Under the pieces are notes generated by a model that saw only the letters and a program-made list of their open reading frames with translations, was not told the origin of the DNA and searched no databases. A stretch of 64,000 bases of DNA, taken from VAZQ01 sp963756715 (GTDB lineage: Bacteria; Pseudomonadota; Alphaproteobacteria; Rhizobiales; Xanthobacteraceae). The position numbers were made by a program, and so were the translations under genes. The number at the start of each line of letters is the position of its first letter. The first letter of the stretch is position 1. The DNA is taken from assembly GCA_963756715.1 (NCBI GenBank), contig CAVWOV010000019.1, forward strand, positions 1 to 64,000. The letters run 5' to 3'. Shown piece after piece: positions 27,699-36,777 of the stretch.

Positions 27699-28042
27699 GA
27701 CGTCCTCCCAAGCGCGGCAATTGCCGCGAGACGGTCTTTGAAGAATGGCGCCGGCAGGAGAATTCGGGTCTCCTGCGTTGTCAGCAGCGGGCGGCACTTG
27801 TCGAGGTAGCCGATCCATGCCGGGTCCTGGAACAGGCCACGCCGCCGCTCCACCCGTTCGTCGAGACTGTCGTAGGCCCACAATGTGGTGATCTGGTTGA
27901 GTGGGCCGATCTCGCTGATGTAGTAGCCGATCGGCTGGCCCTGGTGGCGGGTCTGCGGTTCGCGCCCTTCCTGCTCGTACATCTTCAGAAACGCGCCGGT
28001 ATTGCCCGGCGCACACGTGTAGAGGCGCTGCTCCACAAACAT
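27695..28042 (-). CDS. NIPSNAP family protein
   Basis: A 115-residue ferredoxin-like dimeric alpha-beta barrel protein. The NIPSNAP pattern is visible in MFVEQRLYTCAPGNTGAFLK, GYYISEIGPLNQITTLWAYD and RRGLFQDPAWIGYL. Bacterial members often accompany catabolic enzymes and their activity is usually unknown. It sits first in a two-gene unit with a Bug receptor (four-base overlap). Confidence 0.85.
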   Translation of the reverse strand: MFVEQRLYTCAPGNTGAFLKMYEQEGREPQTRHQGQPIGYYISEIGPLNQITTLWAYDSLDERVERRRGLFQDPAWIGYLDKCRPLLTTQETRILLPAPFFKDRLAAIAALGRTS

Positions 28043-28182
28043 TCCGATCCTCCCTGCCTGCCGCCGTTCTGACGCCGTGTGTGGGCGCGCCGCGGCTCAT
28101 TGCCAGCGCGCATTATCCATGCGAACCGCTGGCGCGCAACCGACGTTGAAGCGAAGGCGCTACGCGCTGCAAGCGCAGCCGG

Positions 28183-29145
28183 TCAGGGCATTTTCACCGG
28201 ATAGACCGGTGGTTCTCCCGACAGCACCCGCGCGACGTCGCTCGCGCATTTGGTCTGCAGCTCGTTGAGCGCTTCGACCGAGTAGAACGCCGTATGCGGG
28301 GTGAGGATCAGGTTGTCGCGGCCAATGAGCTTCGACTCCTTGGCGAGCGGCTCGGACATGACCACGTCGAGCGCGGCGCCGCCGAGGTGGCCGGAGTCGA
28401 GTGCGGCAATCAGCGCATCCTCGTCCACCAGAGGTCCGCGCGCGGTATTGATCAGCAGTGCACCCTTCTTCATCTTGCCGAATGCCTTGGTGCCGATCAG
28501 CCCGCGGGTTGCCGGCATCAGCGGCGCGTGAACCGAGACGATGTCCGACATCGCCAGCAGCGCGTCGAAGCCGACGCCTTCGACGCCAGCCTGCGTCAGC
28601 GCCTCGGGTGAGACATAAGGGTCGTACGTCACGACCCGCAGGCCGAACGCTTGCGCCTTGGGGGCAAGCGCACGCGGGATGTTGCCGAAACCGACAAGGC
28701 CGAGCACGCGTCCGGTCAGGCGATGGATCGGTACGATCGGCGGCACCTCCCAGCGGCCCGACTGCACCAGCTTGTTCGACAGCGGGATCTTGCGCACCAG
28801 CGCGAGGATGAGCGCCATCGCGTGGTCGGACACTTCATGCATGCAGTAGTCCGGCACATAGGTGACGGTGATGCCGAGCGCCTTGGCGGCCGGGAGGTCG
28901 ATATTGTCGACGCCGAGGCCGAAGCGGCCGATCGCTTTGCAGCGCTTGAACTCGCGCAAAAGCTCGCCCGGCAGCTTGGCATAAGTCACGAGCACCGCGT
29001 CAGCGTCGCGCGCGACGGCGAGAATGTCGTCGGCGGACGGGCTCTTTGCCATACGCAATTCCGGATCGACGCGCGCCAGCGCCGCCTTGGCGGGATCGAG
29101 CGAGTGAAACGGACTGTCGGTGACGGCGATGATGGGACGGGGCAT
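28183..29145 (-). CDS. D-isomer-specific 2-hydroxyacid dehydrogenase
   Basis: A 320-residue NAD(P)-dependent dehydrogenase that reduces a 2-ketoacid or oxidises a D-2-hydroxyacid. The Rossmann motif is GLVGFGNIPRALAPKA, and catalytic elements are INTARGPLVDEDAL (Arg), the downstream acidic residue in LDVVMSEPLA, and ILTPHTAFYS (His). It is one of two such enzymes in tandem, of clearly different sequence; a palindrome-rich gap separates them. Confidence 0.88.
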   Translation of the reverse strand: MPRPIIAVTDSPFHSLDPAKAALARVDPELRMAKSPSADDILAVARDADAVLVTYAKLPGELLREFKRCKAIGRFGLGVDNIDLPAAKALGITVTYVPDYCMHEVSDHAMALILALVRKIPLSNKLVQSGRWEVPPIVPIHRLTGRVLGLVGFGNIPRALAPKAQAFGLRVVTYDPYVSPEALTQAGVEGVGFDALLAMSDIVSVHAPLMPATRGLIGTKAFGKMKKGALLINTARGPLVDEDALIAALDSGHLGGAALDVVMSEPLAKESKLIGRDNLILTPHTAFYSVEALNELQTKCASDVARVLSGEPPVYPVKMP

Positions 29146-29196
29146 TCTCGACTCCAGGATGTAGCCATCGACCGCGCAGCGAAACTCGGTCGGCCT

Positions 29197-29295
29197 CCCT
29201 CTCCCCGTTTGGGGAGAGGGTTGGGGTGAGGGGGTTACTGCGCCATCGATAGACCCTAACCCCTCACCCCACCCCTCTCCCTATGGGAGAGGGAG
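29197..29295. repeat. pair of oppositely oriented CCCTCTCCCC palindromes
   Basis: CCCTCTCCCCGTTTGGGGAG, followed by AGGGTTGGGGTGAGGGG, starts at 29197. The opposite arrangement, beginning CCCTAACCCCTCACCCC and ending CCTATGGGAGAGGG, covers about 29254-29293. Each half is a hairpin by itself, and the two halves are also inverted relative to each other, so a long stem can form. It lies between two hydroxyacid dehydrogenase genes. Confidence 0.8.
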
Positions 29296-29329
29296 CCCGC
29301 CGGAGCAAGCCTCTAGTCCAGAGGATCAG

Positions 29330-30313
29330 TCAGTTGAACACTTCCGGGTTCACACAATTTGGCGGCGCCTTGCCGTCGAGAAACGCCAGGATATTGTCGA
29401 CCACGATATTGGCCATCACCTCGCGCACCTCGACGGTCGCGCTGCCGAGATGCGGCGTGAGCACGACGTTCGGGAGCTTCTTCAGAACAGCCTCGACCTT
29501 CGGCTCGTGCTCGAACACGTCGAGTCCGGCGCCCGCGATCCGGCGCGCCGTCAGCGCGCGCACCAGCGCCGCCTCGTCGATGATCGGGCCGCGCGCGGTG
29601 TTGATGATGAAGGCGGTCTTCTTCATCCGGGTCAACTCGCGCTCGCCGATCTGGTGGCGTGTCTCCTTGGTGAGCGGCGAATGCAGCGAGACGAAATCGG
29701 ACTCGGCCAGCAGTTGATCGAGCGGCGCGTAAGTCAGCCCGGCCACGCTCTCCTCGCGCTCGGGCTTGCGGCGCGGCGTCCAGTAGAGCACGCGCATCGA
29801 GAAGCCGTGCGCACGCTGGGCCACTGCCTTGCCGATGAGCCCGCCTCCGCCGATGAGGCCGAGCGTCTTGCCCCAAACGGAGGCGCCGAGCAGGTGTGCC
29901 GACTGCGCGCCGGGAAATTTACCCGCGCGCACCATGCGGTCGCCTTCGATCATGCGGCGCGCCACCGCGAGCATCAGGCCGAACGTCAGGTCCGCGGTCG
30001 CCTCGGTCGTGACCGGCGGCACCACCGTGACCGGGATGCGCCGCGCGGTCGCGGCCGCGACGTCGATGTTGGAGGGCGAGATCGATTGCGCCGCCAGCAG
30101 CCGCAGCTTCGGGTTGGCCGCAATCACGTCCGCGTCGATCTTGTCATGCAGCAGCGCGAACAGGATGTCGCATTTCTTTGCGGCGGCGATCAGCGCGGTT
30201 TTCGCGATGATGCGGCTGGAGTCCGGATTGACCGAGACGCTTGCAACTTTACGCAGCCGCGCGATCGCGCTCTTCGCGACCGGCTGGGTCACGAAGATGC
30301 GCGGGCGCGCCAT
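29330..30313 (-). CDS. D-isomer-specific 2-hydroxyacid dehydrogenase
   Basis: 327 residues. The NAD-binding motif is GKTLGLIGGGGLIGKAVAQ; the catalytic Arg, acidic residue and His appear in INTARGPIIDEAALV, LDVFEHEPKV and VVLTPHLGSATVE. The sequence resembles the glyoxylate/hydroxypyruvate reductase or phosphoglycerate-dehydrogenase-like subgroup. Its start overlaps the stop of the upstream dikinase-like gene by one base, so they are translationally coupled. Substrate not assignable. Confidence 0.88.
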   Translation of the reverse strand: MARPRIFVTQPVAKSAIARLRKVASVSVNPDSSRIIAKTALIAAAKKCDILFALLHDKIDADVIAANPKLRLLAAQSISPSNIDVAAATARRIPVTVVPPVTTEATADLTFGLMLAVARRMIEGDRMVRAGKFPGAQSAHLLGASVWGKTLGLIGGGGLIGKAVAQRAHGFSMRVLYWTPRRKPEREESVAGLTYAPLDQLLAESDFVSLHSPLTKETRHQIGERELTRMKKTAFIINTARGPIIDEAALVRALTARRIAGAGLDVFEHEPKVEAVLKKLPNVVLTPHLGSATVEVREVMANIVVDNILAFLDGKAPPNCVNPEVFN

Positions 30314-31600
30314 CACACCCACCGCACCACGCCCGCCACCCCGTCGACCGCGACCTGCGCGCCGTCCGGGATGCGGCGCGTGGCATCGAGCACGCCGAGC
30401 ACCATCGGAATGCCGCGCTCGCGCGCCAGCGAAGCAAGATGCGAGGTTGATCCGCCGAGTTCCGCCACCACACCGCCAACGTGCGGCAGCACGTGGCTGA
30501 GCGCCGGGCCGGCCACCTTGGTCACGAGAATGTCGCCTGGCGCAACCCGCGACAATTCGCACTCGCAGTTCACCACCACGGCGCGGCCGGAGCCCCAGCC
30601 GATACCGGCCGGGTGGCCGTTGAGACCGGGATGCTTCAGCCAGATCGCGTCCGGCACCACCGCCGGTTCGACGGTGAGCGGCCGCGCCTGCAACAGCTTG
30701 AAGCCATGCTCGTCGAGCGCCCATTCGATTTCCACCGGCCCGCCGACCACGCTTTCCGCCTTGCGCAGCAATGCGTCCGAGCGTCACCGCCTGCCCGGCA
30801 TCGAGGCAAGGCTCGCTGACGAGTTCGCGCGGCACCGCCTGCGGCACGGCGCCCGCGCCATGGCCGCAGGTCTCCCGATGATCCTTGCGGCCGGCTTCGA
30901 TCGTGCGCAGGAAGCCCTGGCGCGACAGCACGATGCGGTCGGGCACGACCTCGCCCTGCGCGATCGCCGAGCCGAGCCCCCAGGTCGCGCTGATCAGCAT
31001 CTGGCCCTCGGCGGTCTCGCTCAATCCGCCGCCCGATGCGCGCGCATTGACCAGCGGCTGGATCAGCACCGCCATCGCGGTATCGGCGGGGGAGAGGTCG
31101 CGATGCTCCATATAGCGCCGCGCATTGGTGGTCCACAGCGCCGCCCAGCAGGCGCGCACCGCGGTGAGGAATGCCGCCTCGTCGTCGATGCCGAGGAAGC
31201 TCTCGAACTGGCCGGCGAAGTTCGCGCCCTTGCGATCTTCGATCAGCGCCGAGGAGCGCACCGCACTCGGTGCCGCGTTTTCGGCGCGCTGCGCGTGCCA
31301 GGCGGCAAGCAGAGCGTCAAGAATGTGTGGCGCAATCGGCTGCTCGTAGAGGCCGAGGCGAATTTCGACCGACAGTCGGCGCTGCTGCACGAGGTCTGCT
31401 TCCGCGTAACGATCGACGGCGGCGTTCAGCCCGAGTGCGGCAATCTGCGCCCTGTAGGCATCCGCGCTCAGGCAGAACCCGCCCGGTGTCGGCAACCCGG
31501 CATGGGCCAGCGCCGCGAGGTTCGCGGCCTTCGGCCCGATGCAGTCGGCATCGGCTGCAGTCGCGGACGAAAGCGGAATGATGAACTCTTTCTTGCTCAT
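30313..31600 (-). pseudogene. short PEP-synthase/rifampicin-phosphotransferase-like dikinase, frameshifted as read
   Basis: Joined, about 429 residues. The first part is the ATP-binding domain of PPDK/PEP synthase (GPKAANLAALAHAGLPTPGG, APSAVRSSALIEDRKGANFA, GQFESFLGI and LIQPLVNARASG). The second part carries GGPVEIEWALDEHGFKLLQA and the swivelling phosphohistidine domain, GGSTSHLASLARERGIP, whose His should be phosphorylated. The C-terminal PEP/pyruvate-binding barrel of full dikinases is absent and the protein stops after the His domain. One extra base near 30778-30785 splits the frame (GR-LLRKAE joined). It is coupled to the hydroxyacid dehydrogenase downstream. Confidence 0.7.
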
Positions 31601-31624
31601 AATTCTACGCGGGCTCGTCTGCAC

Positions 31625-31748
31625 CCCCTCTCCCCGCTTGCGGGGAGAGGGTCGGGGTGAGGCGGCTACTTAAAAAGCGCTGTTCGCGGACCGTCCCCCT
31701 CGACCCGGCCGCTTCGCGGCCGACCTCTCCCCGCAAGCGGGGAGAGGT
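31625..31748. repeat. two CCCTCTCCCCGC palindromes
   Basis: CCCTCTCCCCGCTTGCGGGG, continuing GAGAGGGTCGGGGTGAGG, lies at about 31626-31662. A second copy (ACCTCTCCCCGCAAGCGGGG followed by AGAGGT) lies at about 31723-31748, preceded by a smaller CGGCCGCTTCGCGGCCG hairpin. They sit between the dikinase-like and M24 genes, outside coding sequence. They probably represent a dispersed repeat family rather than a single terminator. Confidence 0.8.
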
Positions 31749-31761
31749 GCGCGTCGCGAGC

Positions 31762-33033
31762 TCACTTCACGTGATCGCCGTAGCCGGGGATCGGATCGAC
31801 CACGGTGATCTGCTTCACCGGAAAGTTCGAGACGATCTCGATGTCGTCCTTGTGCACGATCAGCATCTCTTCGATGCGCACGCCGTAGCGGTAGCGCTTG
31901 CCATGCTGGGTCTCGAGCGCGAACGTCATGCCTTCCTGGATCTCGACTGGATGGTCGAGCGACCAGATGCGCGAGATCACCGGCGGATCGTATTGCGCGA
32001 GCCCGAGTCCGTGGCCCCACAGGTTGGCGGCGGCCTGGTCCTCGTCCTCGTAGCCCCAGGTCTCCATCGCGGAGGGCCACTTCAGCGCGATGTCGCGCGT
32101 GGTGGCGCCGACCTTCACGGCGCCGATCGAGTCGTAGAGCCACTTCAGCGCAGTCGCGTAGGTCTCCTGCTGCTCTTTGCTCGGCTCCTTGCCGACGCAG
32201 TAGGTGCGGTAGTAGCAGGACTTGTAGCCGTTCCAGGTGAGCGCGGCCAAATCCATGAACACGATGTCGCCGGGCTGGATGATGCGGTCGGAGAAGTTGC
32301 GCCAGTTCGGCCAGGTGTTCGGGCCGGACGACACGATGACGTCCTCGACGTCCTCCATGCCGGGGATGTTGTAGAGATATTGCATCAGGTGCGCGGTCAC
32401 CTGGTTCTCGGTGATGCCGGGGCGCAGGAACTTCATGCACTCCCAGTGCGTGGCGTCGCCGATCGCGCCGACGATGCGGAAACACTCCTGCTCGTCGACG
32501 CTCTTGACCGCGCGCGCCTCCATCATCGGGGTCATGCCGTCGACCCAGTTGATGTTGTTGTCCTTGAAAATCTGGATCATGTTGATGTCGATGAAGTCGA
32601 CGCCGAGTTTCTGCCCGGCGACGCCGTTGTCCTTCATCGCCTGCAGCACCGCCTTGGTGAACTTGTTCACCTGCTGGGTCGAAGCCGGGCCGGCCGCGCC
32701 TTTGATCCAGGCAAACGAGTGCCGCACGTTTTCCTTCGGGATCCACGGGCTATGCCGCTCGATCTGGAAGCCGAGGTCGCCCTGCTCGAACAGGATCGGC
32801 CGCCCGTCGCCGCACAGCATCGCATAGCGCAGCCCCGGCTTGAGCCGGTTCCAGCCCGGCGTCAGCGTGCCGGTGATGTAGCGCACGTTCTCGTCGTACA
32901 TGCACAGCATGGCGCCAAGACCGTGCTTCTTCATCATCTGCCGCGCGCGCTCGATGCGGTATTCGCGCAGCCGCTCCCAGTTGACGCGCTGCTGCCAGTC
33001 GAGCCCGGCGATGCCGAAATTTGCTGTTCCCAT
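31762..33033 (-). CDS. M24 family (creatinase/DddP-like) metalloprotein with altered metal site
   Basis: 423 residues with a creatinase-like N domain (NWERLREYRIERARQMMKKH) and a pita-bread C domain. The first metal Asp is Asp261 (IVFMDLAAL), and His341 (WGHGLGL), Glu374 (FALETQ) and Glu388 (GVRIEEM) are kept. The second canonical Asp, in the SDxTRT motif, is Cys273 (KSCYYRTY), and Ala263 stands where DddP-type proteins have another Asp. The N-terminal pattern is reminiscent of DMSP lyase DddP, so it may be a lyase or hydrolase rather than a peptidase. A good GGGAGGAT site precedes ATG 33033. It is divergent from the LysR gene. Confidence 0.8.
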   Translation of the reverse strand: MGTANFGIAGLDWQQRVNWERLREYRIERARQMMKKHGLGAMLCMYDENVRYITGTLTPGWNRLKPGLRYAMLCGDGRPILFEQGDLGFQIERHSPWIPKENVRHSFAWIKGAAGPASTQQVNKFTKAVLQAMKDNGVAGQKLGVDFIDINMIQIFKDNNINWVDGMTPMMEARAVKSVDEQECFRIVGAIGDATHWECMKFLRPGITENQVTAHLMQYLYNIPGMEDVEDVIVSSGPNTWPNWRNFSDRIIQPGDIVFMDLAALTWNGYKSCYYRTYCVGKEPSKEQQETYATALKWLYDSIGAVKVGATTRDIALKWPSAMETWGYEDEDQAAANLWGHGLGLAQYDPPVISRIWSLDHPVEIQEGMTFALETQHGKRYRYGVRIEEMLIVHKDDIEIVSNFPVKQITVVDPIPGYGDHVK

Positions 33034-33179
33034 CTGATCCTCCCGGCCGGCGGTGCGCGGCTTACGCCGCGGCGACTTGCTGTTGCGGCGAATCCTAGCC
33101 GGGTGGCGCCGGAAGCCGAAATAATATATTTTGCGTTCTGATTGCATTCACATTTTCTGTAATACCAGCAGGTGACTCA
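33034..33179. promoter_or_regulatory. divergent promoter region between M24 gene and LysR regulator
   Basis: 146 bases between divergent genes, with an AT-rich core (AATAATATATTTTGCGTTCT) at about 33120-33140 in an otherwise GC-rich surrounding. LysR proteins usually bind such shared spaces. I could not place a convincing T-N11-A site, although TGC-N9-GCA (TGCGTTCTGATTGCA) is present. Confidence 0.45.
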
Positions 33180-34208
33180 GTGGCCAATATCGCGCTGCGG
33201 CAAATCCGGGCGGTCATCGCCGTCTGCGAGGAAGGCTCGTTCACGCGCGCCGCCGAGCGCGAGAACGCGACCCAGTCCGGCATCTCGCAACACGTCGCTA
33301 CGGTCGAACGCGCGCTGGGCGTCAAGCTGTTCGAGCGTTCCGCGCGCGGCATCGCGCCGACGCCGGCGGGGCTGCGCTACTACAAGAGCTGCGTCGAGGC
33401 GGTCGGCCGTCTGGAGCACGCCAACGAGGAAGCGCGCGGCCTCGCCGGCATGGTCAGCGGCGACCTGCGCATCGGGCTGATGCCGACCTTCACGCGCGCG
33501 GTGCTGGCGCCCACCCTCGACGATTTCGTGCCGCGGCATCCCGACGTCCGGCTGCACGTGTTCGAGGGCTACAGCGGCGTTCTCACCGACATGGTGCTCG
33601 CCGACGCGCTTGATTTCGCCGTGGTACCGGGGTTCGAGGGACGTGTGGGTTTGCGATCGCGGCTCCTGGTGCGCGACCGCGAGATGCTGCTGTCCGGCCG
33701 CGCTTCCGGTTTCGAACCGCTCGCGCCGGTGCGGCTCGCCCAGTGCAAACCGCTGAAGATCGTCGTGCCCGGGCCGGACAATACCCGCCGGCGCAATCTC
33801 GACACCTATTTCCAGACCCACGGCGTCGAAGTCGCCGCCATGCTGGAAATGGATGCGATGATCGGCACGCTGGAATTCATCGCTCGCTCGGATTGGGTGA
33901 CGGTGCTGCCGAGCCTCATCTCGGTGAACGACATCGAGCGAGGTGAGCTTGTGGTCAATCCGATCGTGGGTCCTTCAATGCACGCCGAATTCGTCGTGAT
34001 CCAACCAGCGCGGCGCACACTCAGTGTCCAGGCGCGGCTGTTCCTCGAACGGTTCGAGGCCGAGATCGCCAGCATTCACGCGGTCTGGAACAGGGCGCTG
34101 GCGGCGCCCGCCGCGGCGAATGGCCATAAGCCAACATCCGGCCGTCGGCGGCGGCCGACCGGCACACGCTCCCGCCGCCAGACACCGTCAGGCACTGCAA
34201 AAAGCTGA
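33180..34208 (+). CDS. LysR family transcriptional regulator
   Basis: 342 residues. The N-terminal winged helix-turn-helix holds LRQIRAVIAVCEEGSFTRAA and ATQSGISQHVATVERALGVK; the effector domain runs from about residue 92 (GDLRIGLMPTFTRAVLAP). A basic Arg/Ser-rich tail follows the effector domain. GTG 33180 gives the normal LysR N terminus. Divergence from the M24 gene suggests control of that gene and of the catabolic genes around it. Its stop directly abuts the stop of the convergent dehydrogenase gene. Confidence 0.92.
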   Translation: MANIALRQIRAVIAVCEEGSFTRAAERENATQSGISQHVATVERALGVKLFERSARGIAPTPAGLRYYKSCVEAVGRLEHANEEARGLAGMVSGDLRIGLMPTFTRAVLAPTLDDFVPRHPDVRLHVFEGYSGVLTDMVLADALDFAVVPGFEGRVGLRSRLLVRDREMLLSGRASGFEPLAPVRLAQCKPLKIVVPGPDNTRRRNLDTYFQTHGVEVAAMLEMDAMIGTLEFIARSDWVTVLPSLISVNDIERGELVVNPIVGPSMHAEFVVIQPARRTLSVQARLFLERFEAEIASIHAVWNRALAAPAAANGHKPTSGRRRRPTGTRSRRQTPSGTAKS

Positions 34209-35126
34209 TCAGCGCTTGCCGGCGCGGCGCTTTGCCTTGGCCCGCTTCACGCCGGCCATCTTTTCGAGCACGGCACAGACCGCGGCGGTGTCCTGCGCGG
34301 CGTAACCCGACTTCATCGCCTTGACGTAGACCGGCACGGAGGCATCAAACATCGGCGTCGGGCAGCGAACCTGCCGGGCATATTCGCCGATCACCGCCAT
34401 GTCCTTCTGCCAGACCGAAATCTTCATGGTGGCGTCGTCGTAGTTGTTCTTCACCATCATGGGCGCGCGCAACTCGAACACGCGCGAATTCGCGGCGCCC
34501 GAGTGCACCATGTCGAACACAGTCTGCGGATCGAGCCCGGCCTTGAGGCCGAGCACCATGGCCTCGGCGCTGGCGACGTTGTTGATCGCGACCAGCAGGT
34601 TGGCCACGTATTTCATGCGGCTGCCATTGCCGAACTTGCCCAGGTCGCGCATCGCACGGGAATAGCCCGCGAACAGCGGACGAAGCTTGCGGATCGCCTT
34701 GGCGTCGCCGCTCGCATAGACGACGAGATCCTTCGTCTTCGCCTGCGAGCCGGTGCCGCTGATCGGACAGTCGAGCATGACATGTTTGGCCTTGCGCAGC
34801 ACGCGCTCGGCCTGCTCCTTGTCGTCGAGCGTGAACGTGCTCGCCTCGACGATCACCCGCGGGGCGACACGGGCCTTCACGATGGCATCGACCGTGGCAT
34901 GGAGCGCGGACGGCTTCGGCAGGCTGGTGATGATGGTCGGCACCTGTGCGGCAAGCGTCTTCACGTCTGGCGCGATCTCGACCCCGGCCCGCGCCAGCGC
35001 GCGGCGGCGCGCGGGATCGACGTCGAAGCCTACCACCCGCCAGCCGTCCGCGACGAGATTGCGCGCGAATGCGCCGCCCATGATGCCGAGACCGACGATC
35101 CCGACCGTTCCCTTGCTTCTTGCCAT
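34209..35126 (-). CDS. NAD(P)-dependent 3-hydroxyisobutyrate dehydrogenase-like oxidoreductase
   Basis: A 305-residue beta-hydroxyacid dehydrogenase. The N-terminal Rossmann motif is VGIVGLGIMGGAFARNLVAD, and the substrate loop DCPISGTGSQAKTKDL is typical. The catalytic Lys lies in GNGSRMKYVANLLVAINNVA. The C-terminal tail is Lys/Arg-rich. It shares its architecture, but not a close sequence, with the next gene, from which it is divergent. Confidence 0.88.
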   Translation of the reverse strand: MARSKGTVGIVGLGIMGGAFARNLVADGWRVVGFDVDPARRRALARAGVEIAPDVKTLAAQVPTIITSLPKPSALHATVDAIVKARVAPRVIVEASTFTLDDKEQAERVLRKAKHVMLDCPISGTGSQAKTKDLVVYASGDAKAIRKLRPLFAGYSRAMRDLGKFGNGSRMKYVANLLVAINNVASAEAMVLGLKAGLDPQTVFDMVHSGAANSRVFELRAPMMVKNNYDDATMKISVWQKDMAVIGEYARQVRCPTPMFDASVPVYVKAMKSGYAAQDTAAVCAVLEKMAGVKRAKAKRRAGKR

Positions 35127-35380
35127 TGCGGCTCTCCGTTGACGACCGATTCCGCGACGGACGCTATCCGCCCATCTGCCATTGCATTCAAGTTGAATGT
35201 CGCCGCAGCGGCATCCTTCCGCCGTCTTTCTCCGGCGCGCATTATCCCCTATCGTCATCCCCTATCGTCGATCGCGACTGCCGGTTCGACGCGGCAGCGC
35301 AGAGGAAACAGCGACCGGACGATGAAGATCGTCATGCTCGCGGCCGCGAGCACGACACCGGAGAGGACGGGGACCACTCA

Positions 35381-36265
35381 ATGCACATTGGTGTCGCCGG
35401 CATCGGCAAGATGGGCGCCGCGATCGCTCAGCGGCTGATGGAGGCCGGCCACAAGGTCACGGTGTGGAACCGCTCCGCGGAGAAGACCAAGCCGGTGGCG
35501 GATGCGGGTGCCGCGGTGGCGACGACGCCAGCCGAACTGGCCACCAAGGCCGAAGCTATCATCACGATTCTCACTGACGCCGCCGCGATCGACGCCGTTT
35601 ATAACGGTCCCTCCGGCCTCCTCTCCGGCGATGTGAAGGGCAAGCTGTTCATCGAGATGAGTACGGTGCCGCCCGCAACGCCGGTGGCGCTCTCCCAGAA
35701 GGTGCGTGCTGCCGGCGCATCGCTCGTCGAGTGTCCCGTCGGCGGCAGCACCGGCCCGGCGCGACAGGGCAAGCTGCTCGGCCTGATGGGCGCCGAGCCT
35801 GCCGACGCCGCACGGGCGAAACCTATTCTCGACCAGCTCTGCCGGCGCCTCGAACATGCCGGGCCGGTCGGCTCCGGTTCGGTGCTGAAATTCACCGTCA
35901 ACATGCCGCTGATGATCTATTGGCAGGCGCTGGGCGAAGCGCTGGCGCTCTGCCGCTCGCTCGATCTCGATCCCGAGCGGCTGATCGATATGCTGAGCGA
36001 AACATCCGGCGCCGCCAATGTACTCAAGGTCCGCGGGCCCGGCATTGCGGCGATGCTCAAGGGCGGCGATGGCGGACCGGTCACCTTCAACGTCGACGGC
36101 GCGATCAAGGATCTGCGCGCCATGCTGGCGGAGGGCAAGGCGCAAGGCATCGAACTGCCCCTCGTCGAACGCACGCTCGCCTGCTACGAAGAGGCGCAAC
36201 GCAAGGTCACCGGCGACGCCGAGATTTCCGCGGTCTCGGTCTACTGGGCCAAGCGCGGCCAATAA
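35381..36265 (+). CDS. NAD(P)-dependent 3-hydroxyisobutyrate dehydrogenase-like oxidoreductase
   Basis: 294 residues. The Rossmann motif MHIGVAGIGKMGAAIAQRLM begins at the start codon; VECPVGGSTGPARQGKLLGL is the substrate-binding segment and SGSVLKFTVNMPLMIYWQAL carries the catalytic Lys. It is followed after 42 bases by a GlcG-like gene on the same strand. Members of the family reduce or oxidise 3-hydroxyacids or tartronate semialdehyde; the choice is not visible here. Confidence 0.88.
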   Translation: MHIGVAGIGKMGAAIAQRLMEAGHKVTVWNRSAEKTKPVADAGAAVATTPAELATKAEAIITILTDAAAIDAVYNGPSGLLSGDVKGKLFIEMSTVPPATPVALSQKVRAAGASLVECPVGGSTGPARQGKLLGLMGAEPADAARAKPILDQLCRRLEHAGPVGSGSVLKFTVNMPLMIYWQALGEALALCRSLDLDPERLIDMLSETSGAANVLKVRGPGIAAMLKGGDGGPVTFNVDGAIKDLRAMLAEGKAQGIELPLVERTLACYEEAQRKVTGDAEISAVSVYWAKRGQ

Positions 36266-36307
36266 GCTGCCGCGTCGTCTGAAATTTTCAACACTCCGGA
36301 GCAATCC

Positions 36308-36742
36308 ATGTCCGTCGTCACACTCGCGCAAGCGTCCACCATCGTCGACACCGCACTCAAGAAAGGCCGCGATACCAACTGCGCCCCGCTCACCGTGGCG
36401 GTGCTCGATGCCGGGGGGTACCTGGTGGCCTTCAAACGCGAGGACAAATCCGGGCTGCTGCGTTTCGACATCGCCTACGGCAAGGCGTGGGGTGCGCTCG
36501 GCATGGGGTTCGGCTCGCGCACGCTCGCCGAGCGCGCGGCCAATACGCCGCAATTCTTCACCATGCTGGCGGCGGCGAGCGGCGGGCGAATCGTGACCAA
36601 TCCCGGCGGCGTGCTCATCCGCGACGGCAGCGGCGATGTGATCGGCGCGGTCGGAATTTCCGGCGATACCTCCGACAAGGATGAGGCCTGCGCGCTCGCC
36701 GGGATCGAAGCGGCAGGCCTCAAGGCCGATCCCAGGCGGTAA
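36308..36742 (+). CDS. GlcG/HbpS family heme- or cofactor-binding protein
   Basis: 144 residues of the GlcG/HbpS alpha-beta fold: TLAQASTIVDTALKKGRDTN, LTVAVLDAGGYLVAFKRED, then a Gly-rich core (ASGGRIVTNPGGVLI) and VIGAVGISGDTSDKDEACAL. Members often stand next to glycolate, diol or aromatic catabolic genes, which fits this position downstream of a beta-hydroxyacid dehydrogenase. Direct function unknown. Confidence 0.85.
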   Translation: MSVVTLAQASTIVDTALKKGRDTNCAPLTVAVLDAGGYLVAFKREDKSGLLRFDIAYGKAWGALGMGFGSRTLAERAANTPQFFTMLAAASGGRIVTNPGGVLIRDGSGDVIGAVGISGDTSDKDEACALAGIEAAGLKADPRR

Positions 36743-36777
36743 GAGCTGATCACGCGTCTTCTTGCGGATTTGCAAAT

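Noticed and set aside
29450..31660. A 736-residue open frame on the plus strand
   Set aside because: It runs antisense to the dehydrogenase and dikinase genes and lacks family features.
33034..33179. A defined LysR box
   Set aside because: No convincing T-N11-A dyad could be placed; only a loose TGC-N9-GCA match.
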